Part shown: piece by piece, positions 17,207 through 26,048 of the stretch
How the letters are laid out: each line of letters opens with the position of its first letter
How positions within the stretch are numbered: the first letter of the stretch is position 1
From: Salinibacterium sp. SWN248
GTDB lineage: Bacteria > Actinomycetota > Actinomycetes > Actinomycetales > Microbacteriaceae
Assembly: GCF_015864575.1 (NCBI RefSeq)
Contig: NZ_JADYWW010000002.1
Coordinates: forward strand, 620,001 to 684,000
Reading direction: 5' to 3'
Length of the DNA: 64,000 nt
Translations under genes and position numbers: made by a program
The notes under the pieces: generated by a model
Seen by the model: the letters and a program-made list of their open reading frames with translations, nothing else
Databases searched by the model: none
What the model was told of the DNA's origin: nothing

Positions 17207-18031
17207 CTAGCTGTTCGCGAGTCGCACTTTCTCAGCCTCGACGTCATAGTCGGCGCTCGGCCACTGCAGGTCAAGGCTCTCCAACGCTTCGAGCAGAAGC
17301 TGCTGAACAGCCCAGCGCGCGTACCACTTGTGGTTCGCCGGAATCACATACCAGGGAGCGTTCTTGGTCGTCGTACGGCGCAGCGCGATCTCGTAGGCCT
17401 CCTGATAGTCATCCCACAGCAGTCGCTCGTCGACATCGCCCGGGTTGTACTTCCAGTGCTTCTCGGGGCGGTCAAGTCGCTCTTGCAGGCGGTCCTTCTG
17501 CTCGTCAGCGCCGATGTGCAGCATGACCTTGATGATCGTCGTGCCCTGCGCGATCAATTCGTTCTCAAATTCCTGAATGATGCCGTAGCGCTCTTCAACG
17601 GTCTCGGGCGTTGAGAACCCACGCACGCGGTGGATGAGCACGTCCTCATAGTGCGAGCGGTCAAAGACCCCGATGAAGCCCGCCCCGGGAAGTTCTTTGC
17701 GAATGCGCCACAAGAAGTCGTGTGACTTCTCCTCGACGGTCGGCGCCTTGAAGGCATGAATCTGCACGCCCTGCGGATCAACCCCGCCAATCACGTGGCG
17801 CAGGATGCCGCCCTTGCCCGCGGTATCCATCGCCTGCAGCACGAGCAAAACGCGGCGCTTGCCATCGAACTTGCTCTCGGCGAAGAGCCGCTCTTGAAGC
17901 GCAGCGAGACGTTCGCCGTTTTTCTTGAGAGCTTTTTCGGCATCCTTCTTGTTGCCATCAAACTCAGGAGTGGATGACGGATCGATGCTGGCAAGCTCGA
18001 AATCAGCGGTGACAGGCGTGAGTGTGCTCAT
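17207..18031 (-). CDS. ppk2: Polyphosphate kinase 2 family protein
   Basis: Soluble P-loop kinase transferring phosphate between polyphosphate and nucleotides. Seen: Walker A region LQAMDTAGKGGILRHVIGGVDPQG (about 65-88), the lid FDRSHYEDVLIHRVR (about 123-137), and KHWKYNPGDVDERLLWDDYQEAYE near 190. The AGKGG/NPQG-like pattern is the PPK2 signature. It is 274 aa, a single domain. Class I and class III both share these motifs, so whether it makes ATP/GTP from polyP or phosphorylates AMP is open. Leaderless start: TAGCCT six bases before the ATG. Confidence 0.9.
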   Translation of the reverse strand: MSTLTPVTADFELASIDPSSTPEFDGNKKDAEKALKKNGERLAALQERLFAESKFDGKRRVLLVLQAMDTAGKGGILRHVIGGVDPQGVQIHAFKAPTVEEKSHDFLWRIRKELPGAGFIGVFDRSHYEDVLIHRVRGFSTPETVEERYGIIQEFENELIAQGTTIIKVMLHIGADEQKDRLQERLDRPEKHWKYNPGDVDERLLWDDYQEAYEIALRRTTTKNAPWYVIPANHKWYARWAVQQLLLEALESLDLQWPSADYDVEAEKVRLANS

Positions 18032-18101
18032 GCCTCAAGGCTACTCGGCACGCTTCTCAGCGCTAGGGGTACCTGGCCCAACTGCGGCCAGGGCATCGAC
18101 G

Positions 18102-19817
18102 TTAGCGGCCGAGCGGAACCTCGATGATGGTCGGCTCGGGGTGAGCAGACAAGGCCTGATCAAGTTCGCCCCGCGTTGCCGCAGAAACATAACGCCAGCC
18201 GTACGCGACAGCGAGCGCCTCGATGGAGGCGTTCTGTTGCGTGAGCAGCACCCGGTCGAAACTGTCGCCAGCCTGGCTCGCCACCTCGAGGCCGTCGAAG
18301 ATGGTGCCGCCGTTGTCGTTGCCGACAATCACTTGGATGCGCGGGCGAGGTTCGCCAACGCCAAACATCAGCGCGCCCACATCGTGGAAGATCGCAAGAT
18401 CACCAAGAAGCACACGAGTGACTCCCTCGTTGCCAGCTTCGGCTTGGCTCGCGAGCGCGATTCCGAGAGCGGTCGAGATCGTGCCGTCAATACCGGCGAG
18501 GCCACGATTGGAGTGCACCGAAATCTTCTTGCCCGGCACCACACGATCGACCTCGCGGATCAGTCGTGACGCGCCAAGGACGAGACGATCGTGCGGCCAC
18601 GTGGCACGCCAGACGGCTTCGGCGAGCATCCGCCGGTCAACGGGGGTGCGCACGATCGCGAGTTCTGACTTGGCGTGGGTTCCGGCATCCGCTTCGATGT
18701 CAGGGGCGATGCTCTCAGTTTCGAGCAACTGGCGGCTCGACATCACCCAGCGACCCAACCACGCGCGATCGGTGGCTTCGCCCGAGACCGAAACCTCATC
18801 GACAAAGAGGCGAACGCACCGACCAGGGTTGTAATCGTCGGCCGACGGATGCCGCACCACAATGGTTTGCACCCCACGACGCTGAATGAGCGCGGGAATC
18901 TCTCGGCTGAGAGTCGGATGCCCGAACACGATCACGCGTGCCACCCGGTCACCGAAGTTGGCGGCATTCAGCAGCTCCCGGTACGCGACCACGAGGTTGG
19001 GCCCGAAATGGGCTCCACTCGCGACCTCCGCAATGAGCGGTGCGCCGAGCTCGCGGGCTACTTGCTCGGCGCGTGGGCCAGCGCCGGTGCCCGCAATAAC
19101 GACGGTGGCGGGCGACGGTGAGATGGCGAGATTTGTGGGAGCGCCCGGCGACTGATGCGTGGTGGTTTCAATCACAGGATCGAGGTCGCTGAAGAGATCG
19201 GGAAAGACGGGCTCGCGCGTGCCTGACGGTTCGGGAGCGACGTCTTTCGCGCTGGGTTGCCACACGAACGGCGCAGACAGCGGGTCGTCGAACGACAGAT
19301 TGAGGTGAACGGGGCCATTGACCGCGGCGACAGCATCGCGAGCGAGTTGCGCTGCGGCATCCATCTCACCATCAGCGCCGGTCGGCGCTTCAACATCCCA
19401 CGTCTGGTGCACCGCGGTGCCAAAAATACCCGGCTGCTGCGTGGTCTGGTTGGAGCCAATACCGCGCAAGGAGTCGGGGCGGTCGGCGCTAATGATGATC
19501 AGCGGAACGGCCGAGTGGTGCGCTTCAAGAACGGCGGGGTGCAGGTTGGCGACGGCGGTGCCAGAGGTGGTGACGACGAGCACGGGCGAGCCTGTTTCGA
19601 CGGCAAGCCCCAAGGCGAGGAAGGCACCAACGCGCTCATCGATGCGCACGCGCAACCGCAACAAGCCGTGCTTCTCGAATTCGGCAGCAGCCAGTGCGAG
19701 AGCCTGCGAGCGCGAGCCTGGGCTCAGCACAACGTCTCGAACGCCGAGACGAACGAACTCTTCGAGAAGGGCTACCGAGAAGTTGGTGGCTGGAGAGTTA
19801 GTTGGTCTTATCGTCAT
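18102..19817 (-). CDS. menD: SEPHCHC synthase (MenD)
   Basis: Thiamine-diphosphate enzyme joining 2-oxoglutarate and isochorismate. Seen: EEFVRLGVRDVVLSPGSRSQALALAAAE near 14-42 with the SPGSRS motif, RVDERVGAFLALGLA, VTTSGTAVANLHPAVLEAHHS, ISADRP and, in the C-terminal third, SVHSNRGLAGIDGT and VLLGDLAIFHDVGAL...GNDNGGTIF for cofactor binding. The start at ATG 19817 overlaps the end of the preceding gene by 20 bases, suggesting translational coupling; a longer frame to 19946 would lie entirely inside that gene. Length 571 aa is typical. Confidence 0.92.
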   Translation of the reverse strand: MTIRPTNSPATNFSVALLEEFVRLGVRDVVLSPGSRSQALALAAAEFEKHGLLRLRVRIDERVGAFLALGLAVETGSPVLVVTTSGTAVANLHPAVLEAHHSAVPLIIISADRPDSLRGIGSNQTTQQPGIFGTAVHQTWDVEAPTGADGEMDAAAQLARDAVAAVNGPVHLNLSFDDPLSAPFVWQPSAKDVAPEPSGTREPVFPDLFSDLDPVIETTTHQSPGAPTNLAISPSPATVVIAGTGAGPRAEQVARELGAPLIAEVASGAHFGPNLVVAYRELLNAANFGDRVARVIVFGHPTLSREIPALIQRRGVQTIVVRHPSADDYNPGRCVRLFVDEVSVSGEATDRAWLGRWVMSSRQLLETESIAPDIEADAGTHAKSELAIVRTPVDRRMLAEAVWRATWPHDRLVLGASRLIREVDRVVPGKKISVHSNRGLAGIDGTISTALGIALASQAEAGNEGVTRVLLGDLAIFHDVGALMFGVGEPRPRIQVIVGNDNGGTIFDGLEVASQAGDSFDRVLLTQQNASIEALAVAYGWRYVSAATRGELDQALSAHPEPTIIEVPLGR

Positions 19818-20130
19818 CGTCGAGATCTGCAAGTTCCTGTTCGAGGCGGCGAATGCGCTCATCTTGTTCTTCCTGACGGCGCATCTTGCGCAAGAAGTCA
19901 GGATCATCGTCGGGGGCAACAGTGCGCGTCTGTCCAGAATTGGCACTACGTGCCTTGCCGAGCATGAACCAGAGCACCACTCCGATAACCGGCAGCAGCA
20001 GGATCACAATGATCCACAACACCTTCGGCATAGCGCGAACCCGGCTGCGTTCGGTAAGGATCACATCCACAATGGAGAACACGTCTACCGCGACGATCGC
20101 GAAAGCGAGGACGACCAATAGGCGAGGCAT
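19798..20130 (-). CDS. Small membrane protein with PLD-nuclease N-terminal-type domain
   Basis: A 110-aa protein with two transmembrane helices (about 3-25 and 36-58), where PKVLWIIVILLLPVIGVVLWFMLG is the characteristic PLDc_N pattern also found at the N-terminus of cardiolipin synthases. It is followed by an acidic, coiled-coil-like tail (RKMRRQEEQDERIRRLEQELADL). No catalytic domain is present. TAGAAT lies six bases before the ATG at 20130, giving a leaderless start. It overlaps menD and is probably cotranscribed with it; the role is unknown. Confidence 0.8.
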   Translation of the reverse strand: MPRLLVVLAFAIVAVDVFSIVDVILTERSRVRAMPKVLWIIVILLLPVIGVVLWFMLGKARSANSGQTRTVAPDDDPDFLRKMRRQEEQDERIRRLEQELADLDDDDKTN

Positions 20131-20173
20131 GCCACCATTCTACCGCTCGCAGTCTGCACGCGGGTTGCGAGCC

Positions 20174-20185
20174 TAGACTGTTGCC
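20174..20185 (+). promoter_or_regulatory. -10 element TAGACT for leaderless 20186 gene
   Basis: TAGACT at 20174-20179, six bases, then GTG at 20186. A divergent -10 (TAGAAT on the minus strand, 20137-20142) serves the small PLDc_N-type gene 32 bases away. Confidence 0.6.
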
Positions 20186-20536
20186 GTGAAACCTTGGATC
20201 GCCTACTCTCTTCTCCGCGTCGGAGTCTTCGCCGCAGCCTTTACCGTGCTGATGATCGCGAACGTCGAGCCGTGGATCGCCGCCCTCATCGCCGCAATTC
20301 TGGGATTCGCCATTTCGTATGTGTTTTTTTCCAAGCTGCGGGATGCCGTGGCTCTCGACCTTGCCTCCCGCCGCGGACGCCCCGCCCACGATCCTGATCG
20401 TGACGCTGAGGATGCCGCCGCCGACCGCGATGCTGCCGAAGCAGACGCTGAAGCAGACGCGGAGTCCGAAACGGAAGCCAGCGCGTCACCCACCGAGCAG
20501 AGCACGACGCCAACGCCTCGCAACGACTCCCCGTAG
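20186..20536 (+). CDS. DUF4229-like small membrane protein
   Basis: 116 aa. Residues 1-50 form two hydrophobic helices (PWIAYSLLRVGVFAAAFTVLMIA and PWIAALIAAILGFAISYVFF), then KLRDAVALDLASRRGR, and a long acidic tail of Ala/Asp/Glu. This layout matches the actinobacterial DUF4229 family, often found beside menA or menB. Function unknown. The GTG start is supported by the -10 element six bases upstream. Converges on menA. Confidence 0.75.
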   Translation: MKPWIAYSLLRVGVFAAAFTVLMIANVEPWIAALIAAILGFAISYVFFSKLRDAVALDLASRRGRPAHDPDRDAEDAAADRDAAEADAEADAESETEASASPTEQSTTPTPRNDSP

Positions 20537-20542
20537 CGACGC

Positions 20543-21541
20543 CTAGAACGCGATTGCTGCCGCGAGCCCCAGCCCAAACAACAGCGCGGTGAGCCCGGTG
20601 AGGCGCAGAGCCAAGATCAGCTCGGCTGGCGTTTTTGCCGTGAGCACGATCACGCAGGCGGGCAGCGCCACGAGCAGTACGAAGTTCACCAGGTAGGCGT
20701 TGAAGTACAGCAACGAGTAGACGCCCAGGATGCCGAACGGCACGAGCATCGCTACGACGTAGAAGATGCGCGATGGCAGGTTGCCCATCCGCACGGCCAG
20801 TGTGCGCTTTCCGGCGATCTTGTCTTGGGCGATATCGCGGATGTTGTTGACCATGAGCGTTGCAACGGCAAACAACCCGACAGCAACGGCCGCCAACCAC
20901 GACTCAAGATTCACGGTGCCAGCGAGCACGAACGTGGTGCCGGCGGTCGCGACAAGGCCGAAGAAGATGAAGACGAATATTTCACCGAGGCCGAGGTAGC
21001 CGTAGGGGCGTTTGCCTCCCGTGTAGAAGTAGGCGGCGATGATGGCCGCAGCACCGACGGCGAGCATCCACCAGTGTCCGCTTCGCACGACGATGATGAG
21101 GCCGGCGATGGCGGCGATGCCGAACCAGACGAACGCTACAGTGATGACGGTGCGCGGACGGGCGGCACCGGAGGCGGTGAGGCGACGAGGACCAACGCGG
21201 TGGTCATCCGTTCCCCGCACTCCGTCGGAGTAGTCGTTGGCGAAGTTCACTCCGATTTGGAGCGAGACGGCAACGATCAGGCAGAGCAGTGCGCGAGCCC
21301 AGTGCCAGCCGGCGCCATCGTCTTCGTGAGGAAGCACGTAGGCCGCCGCTGTACCCAGCGCAACGGGGGCAAAAGCCAAAGGCAACGTTTGGATGCGGGC
21401 ACCGCTGATCCAATCGCGCGCGGTGGCTTTGGCAATCTTGGGTGCTTTCGGCGGTCGAGGACCTGGGCGTCCGCCCTTTTTCTTCGCCGCGGAGGCGGAA
21501 ACGGTTGCGGGGTCGATGCGTTGCTTTTTAGGAGAGGCCAC
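20543..21541 (-). CDS. menA: 1,4-dihydroxy-2-naphthoate polyprenyltransferase
   Basis: UbiA-superfamily membrane prenyltransferase attaching the isoprenoid tail to DHNA. Seen: the first Asp motif NFANDYSDGVRGTDD near 105-119 with GPRRLTASG, and the second NNIRDIAQDKIAGKRTLAVRMG near 228-249, plus eight or nine hydrophobic helices. The N-terminal 40 residues are a basic Lys/Pro/Ala-rich extension not needed for the fold. The next gene, menE, ends 10 bases upstream on the same strand, so menB, menE and menA probably form one transcript. Confidence 0.93.
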   Translation of the reverse strand: MASPKKQRIDPATVSASAAKKKGGRPGPRPPKAPKIAKATARDWISGARIQTLPLAFAPVALGTAAAYVLPHEDDGAGWHWARALLCLIVAVSLQIGVNFANDYSDGVRGTDDHRVGPRRLTASGAARPRTVITVAFVWFGIAAIAGLIIVVRSGHWWMLAVGAAAIIAAYFYTGGKRPYGYLGLGEIFVFIFFGLVATAGTTFVLAGTVNLESWLAAVAVGLFAVATLMVNNIRDIAQDKIAGKRTLAVRMGNLPSRIFYVVAMLVPFGILGVYSLLYFNAYLVNFVLLVALPACVIVLTAKTPAELILALRLTGLTALLFGLGLAAAIAF

Positions 21542-21550
21542 GGAGGGATT

Positions 21551-22663
21551 CTACTTAAGCACGACTGTGGCTAAGGCGAGTCTGTCCGGTTTGCCCGTCG
21601 ACAGCAGCGGAATCTCATCGATCAGCATGATCCGCGCGGGCGCTGCCGCGGCCGAAGCCAGCTGGGCCGACACCGATTGACGCACCACGTCGAGGTCGAT
21701 CGCCCGCGTCGTGATCACCACCGGGGCTTCACCCCACTCGGGGTGGGGAGCGGCGACAACGACAGCAGCATCCTGGCCGGGCAACGAGCGCACTGCGTTC
21801 TCAACCTCCGCGATCGAGACCTTTACTCCGCCGGAAATGATCATGTCGTCGGCGCGACCGCGTACACGCAGCACGCCATCCACGAGTTCACCGACGTCGT
21901 CGGTGCGGTACCAGCGCACGCCATCCTGCATGCGGAAGGAGAAGGCACTGCGGCGTGGGTCGTCAAGGTATCCCTCGGCGAGCATGGGGCCAGCTAGTTC
22001 AATGCGGTCATCCACAAGACGCACCCGGGCGGTGGGTAGCGGCTTGCCGTCCCAGACAGCGCCGCCGCTGGTTTCGCTCGACCCGTAGGTGGTCGATACG
22101 GCCAGACCGCGAGCGCGGGCTGTCGCCAATAACGCTACCGGGATCGACTGGCCTCCGACCAGAATCCGCTGGAAGGTCGAAAGCGCGGCAACAGCCTCCT
22201 CCGACTCGAGCAGTCGCGCCAGTTGCACGGGCACGAGCGACACAAAGCGACGCTCCTCCGTGAGCTGCGCTGCTGCCTCGACGAACGTGGTGGCACTAAA
22301 GTCTCGAGTCGCCATCATGACCGGCTCGGTGCCCGCACAGTGCGAACGCGCCAACACATTGATACCGGCGATGTAGTGCGCAGGCACGGCAAGAAGCCAC
22401 TGCCCGGGGCCACCCAGAAGTTCATCGGATGCCGCAGCACTCGCCTTCAGCGCGGCAGCACTCAGCATCACGCGCTTGGGTCGGCCGGTCGATCCGCTCG
22501 TTTCTACGATCACCGCAACGTTCGCGGGCACTGTTTCTGGCAGTCCAGAGGGGGAGGCCGGGTGCGGCAGAATCGCGGCTCCCGAACCATCGAGTGCTGG
22601 CTTCAGCGCTGCCCACACTTTGCGGGGATCGCGCGCGTCAATTGACCAGAGTTCTCGTGTCAT
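21551..22663 (-). CDS. menE: o-Succinylbenzoate-CoA ligase
   Basis: Activates o-succinylbenzoate with ATP and CoA. Compact adenylate-forming enzyme of 370 aa, short compared with the ~480 aa of E. coli but usual for actinobacteria. Seen: P-loop VETSGSTGRPKRVMLS near 74-89, TTYGSSETSGG near 198, WYRTDDVGEL near 258, and GRADDMIISGGVKVS near 278. The ATG at 22663 has GGAGC just upstream and starts 18 bases after menB; a longer frame to 22708 would overlap menB. Confidence 0.9.
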   Translation of the reverse strand: MTRELWSIDARDPRKVWAALKPALDGSGAAILPHPASPSGLPETVPANVAVIVETSGSTGRPKRVMLSAAALKASAAASDELLGGPGQWLLAVPAHYIAGINVLARSHCAGTEPVMMATRDFSATTFVEAAAQLTEERRFVSLVPVQLARLLESEEAVAALSTFQRILVGGQSIPVALLATARARGLAVSTTYGSSETSGGAVWDGKPLPTARVRLVDDRIELAGPMLAEGYLDDPRRSAFSFRMQDGVRWYRTDDVGELVDGVLRVRGRADDMIISGGVKVSIAEVENAVRSLPGQDAAVVVAAPHPEWGEAPVVITTRAIDLDVVRQSVSAQLASAAAAPARIMLIDEIPLLSTGKPDRLALATVVLK

Positions 22664-22680
22664 TGCTATGGCTCCGTTGC

Positions 22681-23664
22681 CTAGTATTGCCAGGGGAAAG
22701 GCGACCAATCGGGTTCGCGCTTCTGCAGGAATGAGTCGCGGCCTTCGACAGCTTCGTCGGTGCCGTAGGCGAGGCGGGTCGCTTCGCCAGCGAAAACTTG
22801 CTGGCCAACAAGGCCATCGTCAACCGCGTTGAGGGCGAACTTGACCATGCGGATCGCGGTCGGCGACTTCGTCATGATGGTTTGCGCCCACTCATAGGCG
22901 GTTGCTTCAAGTTCGGCGTGGGGCACGGCAGCGTTGATCGCTCCCGCGTCGAGGGCGCGTTGCGCGTCGTACTCGCGGGCGAGGAAGAACACTTCACGCG
23001 CAAACTTTTGGCCGACTTGGCGAGCGAAGTAGGCGCTGCCGTAACCGGCGTCGAATGACCCGACGTCGACATCCGTCTGCTTGAAGCGGGCATGCTCGGC
23101 GCTGGCAATCGTCAGATCGCAGACAACGTGCAGAGAGTGCCCTCCGCCCGCTGCCCAACCGGGCACGACAGCGATAACGACCTTGGGCATGAAGCGGATG
23201 AGGCGCTGCACTTCGAGAATGTGGAGGCGACCGGCGGCGGCACGGCGCTTTCCTGCGGCAGCAGCAGCGTCTGCTTCAGTGAGCTGGGCATCAGCATTCG
23301 CAGCGGCAACACCGGCCGCCGTGGGGTTCGTCGCCCCCTCTTGGCCTTCGTACTCGTAACCGGCACGGCCACGGATGCGCTGATCGCCGCCCGAACAGAA
23401 CGCCCAGCCGCCATCTTTCTCGCTCGGGCCGTTGCCGGTGAGAAGCACGACGCCAATGCGCGGATTTTGACGCACGTCGTCCAGGGTTTGATACAGCTCG
23501 TCGACGGTGTGCGGCCGGAAGGCGTTGCGCACTTCGGGGCGATCGAACGCGATGCGCGCAATCGTGCCCGTCACATCGTGGTGGTAGGTGACATCCGTGA
23601 GGTCATCGAACCCGGCGACCGATCGCCACAACTTCTCGTCAAAAATTTCAGAAACAGGCGCCAT
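22681..23664 (-). CDS. menB: 1,4-dihydroxy-2-naphthoyl-CoA synthase
   Basis: Crotonase-fold enzyme forming the second aromatic ring. Seen: DVTYHHDVTGTIARIAFDRPEVRNAFRP near 24-51, GGWAFCSGGDQRIRGRAGYEYEG near 92, VVPGWAAGGGHSLHVVCDLTIAS near 168-190 (oxyanion hole), and the VDVGSFDAGYG loop near 198. It carries an Ala/Asp-rich insertion at about 118-145, longer than in most homologues. First gene of a menB-menE-menA run. Confidence 0.94.
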   Translation of the reverse strand: MAPVSEIFDEKLWRSVAGFDDLTDVTYHHDVTGTIARIAFDRPEVRNAFRPHTVDELYQTLDDVRQNPRIGVVLLTGNGPSEKDGGWAFCSGGDQRIRGRAGYEYEGQEGATNPTAAGVAAANADAQLTEADAAAAAGKRRAAAGRLHILEVQRLIRFMPKVVIAVVPGWAAGGGHSLHVVCDLTIASAEHARFKQTDVDVGSFDAGYGSAYFARQVGQKFAREVFFLAREYDAQRALDAGAINAAVPHAELEATAYEWAQTIMTKSPTAIRMVKFALNAVDDGLVGQQVFAGEATRLAYGTDEAVEGRDSFLQKREPDWSPFPWQY

Positions 23665-23746
23665 GGCTCCACCCTATCCATCGGGGTGCAGAGCGGGCTG
23701 ATGCCGAACCGGGGATGTTCGGCTTTCGTTCGTCGCGACGAACCCT

Positions 23747-24172
23747 TTAGCCGCCGAAGAAGCGGAACACGTACAAAACGATGAGCGGATTCGCGAGAAC
23801 GGCGAGGGCAAGCCCAAAGGCGGCCCAGCGGCGCTGCAGGCCGAAGATGAGACAGAGCACGGCAGTGATCGCGGCCGAGATCGACACCACGATCGCGGCA
23901 TACGCCAGAGCGGTGCCGGTCGGGTAGTCTCCTGCGGCTGACACGATCATGGCGATGATGAACAGCACGAGGGTGGCGACGCCGAAGGCTGCGGCCACGA
24001 ATCCCAACCAGCGAGGGCGCGGTCGGCGAACAACCGGACCCTCTTCGGCGTCGGGGGCTGGCTCCTGCTCGCCGTCGGTGGGCAGCTCAGTTTCTTCGTC
24101 GTCGACGACGCCCACGACGTAGTACGGCACGACTTTGGTCGCTACGCGCTCGATATCCCCCGGATTAGTCAC
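23747..24172 (-). CDS. Predicted membrane protein beside menC (141 aa)
   Basis: Not recognised at the family level. An acidic soluble N-terminus (DDEETELPTDGEQEPAPDAEEG) and an Arg/Pro hinge precede three or four hydrophobic helices (about 52-75, 81-105 and 113-138), resembling small actinobacterial DUF4190-like membrane proteins. GTG at 24172 lies six bases after TAGGGT, again a leaderless arrangement. It diverges from menC by 42 bases. Confidence 0.65.
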   Translation of the reverse strand: MTNPGDIERVATKVVPYYVVGVVDDEETELPTDGEQEPAPDAEEGPVVRRPRPRWLGFVAAAFGVATLVLFIIAMIVSAAGDYPTGTALAYAAIVVSISAAITAVLCLIFGLQRRWAAFGLALAVLANPLIVLYVFRFFGG

Positions 24173-24214
24173 GCAATTACCCTAACTGACAGAGGAACTT
24201 GTCAGACTGGGAAC

Positions 24215-25207
24215 ATGTTCCCTTCAGTGAACGACATTCTCGACACCGCACACGTGGTGTCTCTGCCCCTGACCTCACGCTTTCGCGGCATCGATCAGCG
24301 CGAAGCTCTCCTCTTTCGCGGCCCTCAGGGGTGGAGCGAGTTCTCGCCCTTCGTGGAATACGACGATGCCGAAGCGACCCCGTGGCTACTGGCCGCAATT
24401 GACTACGCCTGGAATGAGATGCCGCCGCTCGTGCGCGATCGCATCTGGGTAAACGCCACCGTGCCCGCTGTTCCCGCCGACCTTGTCGAAGCGGTTCTCG
24501 AACGTTTCCATGGTTGCCGAACCGCCAAGATAAAGGTCGCCGAGCCCGATCAGACCCTTGAGGATGACATTGCTCGCGTCGCCGAAGTGCGTCGCGTCAT
24601 GGGGCCAACCGGCCGCATCCGCATTGATGCCAACGGCGCGTGGACAGTCGACGAGGCCGAACGTGCCGTGCATGCCCTCGCCAAATTTGACCTCGAATAT
24701 GTCGAGCAGCCGTGCGCGACCGTCGACGAGCTGGGCGAGTTGCGCACCCGCATCGCGTACATGGGGATTCCTGTGGCGGCTGACGAGAGTGTGCGCAAAG
24801 CCGCCGACCCGCTTGCGGTTGCTCGGGCGGGTGCCGCCGATCTGCTCGTCATCAAAGCTCAGCCGCTGGGAGGCGTCTCTCGAGCCCTGACAATCGTGAA
24901 GGATGCCGGGCTGCCCGTCGTGGTCTCGAGCGCCCTGGAGACCTCCGTGGGGCTCGCTATGGGCGCGCATCTGGCCGCCGCCATCGACCCCCTCGAGTAC
25001 GACTGTGGACTTGCCACGGCATCCCTCCTGGCCGCCGATGTCACCGCCGCTCCCCTGCGCGCTCGCGACGGCCACCTCGAAGTGCGTCGCATCGAGGCCG
25101 ATGAGGCGTTGCTCACGCGCTGGGCCGCAAACCCTGAACGCACGCAGTGGTGGCGCGATCGCGTCGTTCGCTGCCACGAACTAGGTAAAAACTACTCACC
25201 TCAGTAA
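24215..25207 (+). CDS. menC: o-Succinylbenzoate synthase
   Basis: Enolase-superfamily dehydratase of menaquinone synthesis. Seen in order: the catalytic Lys pair in AKIKVAEPDQ near 99, metal-binding RIRIDANGAW (Asp near 141), EYVEQPC (Glu near 169), VAADESVRK (Asp near 194) and VIKAQPLGG (Lys near 217). All active-site residues are present. At 330 aa it matches the actinobacterial short form. CAGACT lies six bases before the ATG, so the transcript is probably leaderless. Confidence 0.92.
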   Translation: MFPSVNDILDTAHVVSLPLTSRFRGIDQREALLFRGPQGWSEFSPFVEYDDAEATPWLLAAIDYAWNEMPPLVRDRIWVNATVPAVPADLVEAVLERFHGCRTAKIKVAEPDQTLEDDIARVAEVRRVMGPTGRIRIDANGAWTVDEAERAVHALAKFDLEYVEQPCATVDELGELRTRIAYMGIPVAADESVRKAADPLAVARAGAADLLVIKAQPLGGVSRALTIVKDAGLPVVVSSALETSVGLAMGAHLAAAIDPLEYDCGLATASLLAADVTAAPLRARDGHLEVRRIEADEALLTRWAANPERTQWWRDRVVRCHELGKNYSPQ

Positions 25208-25272
25208 CGCGGACGCTCAGTAGGGTGGGTTCACTGGTTGCCGCCACCGGCAAGCACATCCGAGGAGCAAGA

Positions 25273-25887
25273 ATGAGTATTGAGTCGCGCCGTTTGCGTG
25301 CCGTAGTAGCCGTCAGCCTGCTCAGCCTCGCCACCCTCACGGCCTGCGCGTCACCGTCCGACGAGCCGACCGCGACCGATGCCGCAGTGGATGCCACGGC
25401 CCCCGAGGAAGTGGAAGAAGAAGCCGCCACCGGCCCCGAGTGCCTCATCGGCGACTGGTACATCGCCGAGGATCAGATGCAGAGCTTCTACTCCGCAGTC
25501 AGCGGCACCAACGAAGGACTCGACATCACGGTGGAGGGCGGCACCGGGCTCGCTTTCACCGCCACGAGCTACACCTACACTCCCGACTTTGCGATCCTGT
25601 TGCAGGTCGCAGGCACCGAAGGAACCGGCGCTATCACCGGCGGCATCAGCGGGGAGTACAGCGCCACCGAGACAGTGATTACGACCTCTCAAGAGGTGAG
25701 CGATATTGCCGTCACGGTGACTGTGTCTGGCGTCACAATGGATGGCGCGGACCTCACGAACAGTTTCCTGTCCAGCGCGCCCATCAACTCGGCCCCGTAT
25801 GAATGCGGCGCCGAAGGTCCGCTGTTGCAGTTCAGCACCGGTGAGGGAAAACCCACTGTGCCAATCCAGCTCACTGCAGCAGGCTAA
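25273..25887 (+). CDS. Secreted lipoprotein of unknown function (204 aa)
   Basis: A lipoprotein signal peptide (RLRAVVAVSLLSLATLTAC, lipobox Cys near 26) is followed by an acidic Thr/Ala/Glu linker and a beta-rich domain with ECLIGDWYIAEDQM and FTATSYTYTPDF, typical of a lipocalin-like barrel. Residues CLIGDW and a near C-terminal Cys (YECGAEG) could form a disulfide. The ATG at 25273 has GAGGAG at good spacing. A strong terminator follows. Function not recognised. Confidence 0.75.
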   Translation: MSIESRRLRAVVAVSLLSLATLTACASPSDEPTATDAAVDATAPEEVEEEAATGPECLIGDWYIAEDQMQSFYSAVSGTNEGLDITVEGGTGLAFTATSYTYTPDFAILLQVAGTEGTGAITGGISGEYSATETVITTSQEVSDIAVTVTVSGVTMDGADLTNSFLSSAPINSAPYECGAEGPLLQFSTGEGKPTVPIQLTAAG

Positions 25888-25930
25888 CGCGGCGCACCAC
25901 ACTGAGCCCTTGGGGCTCTCCCCGATCAAA

Positions 25931-25966
25931 CGCTGGGGTTCAGCTCGGTGCGGCCCCAGCGTTTTT
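25931..25966 (+). terminator. Intrinsic terminator after the lipoprotein gene
   Basis: CGCTGGGG (25931-25938) pairs perfectly with CCCCAGCG (25954-25961), followed by TTTTTCTTC. It ends the plus-strand lipoprotein transcript between two convergent units. Confidence 0.85.
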
Positions 25967-26048
25967 CTTCCGCCATGACGTCGGCGGGCCTAGCCCTCCG
26001 GGCACGGCGAAACAGAGGCTCTAATGACGCGCCTCGCTGAGCCTGGTT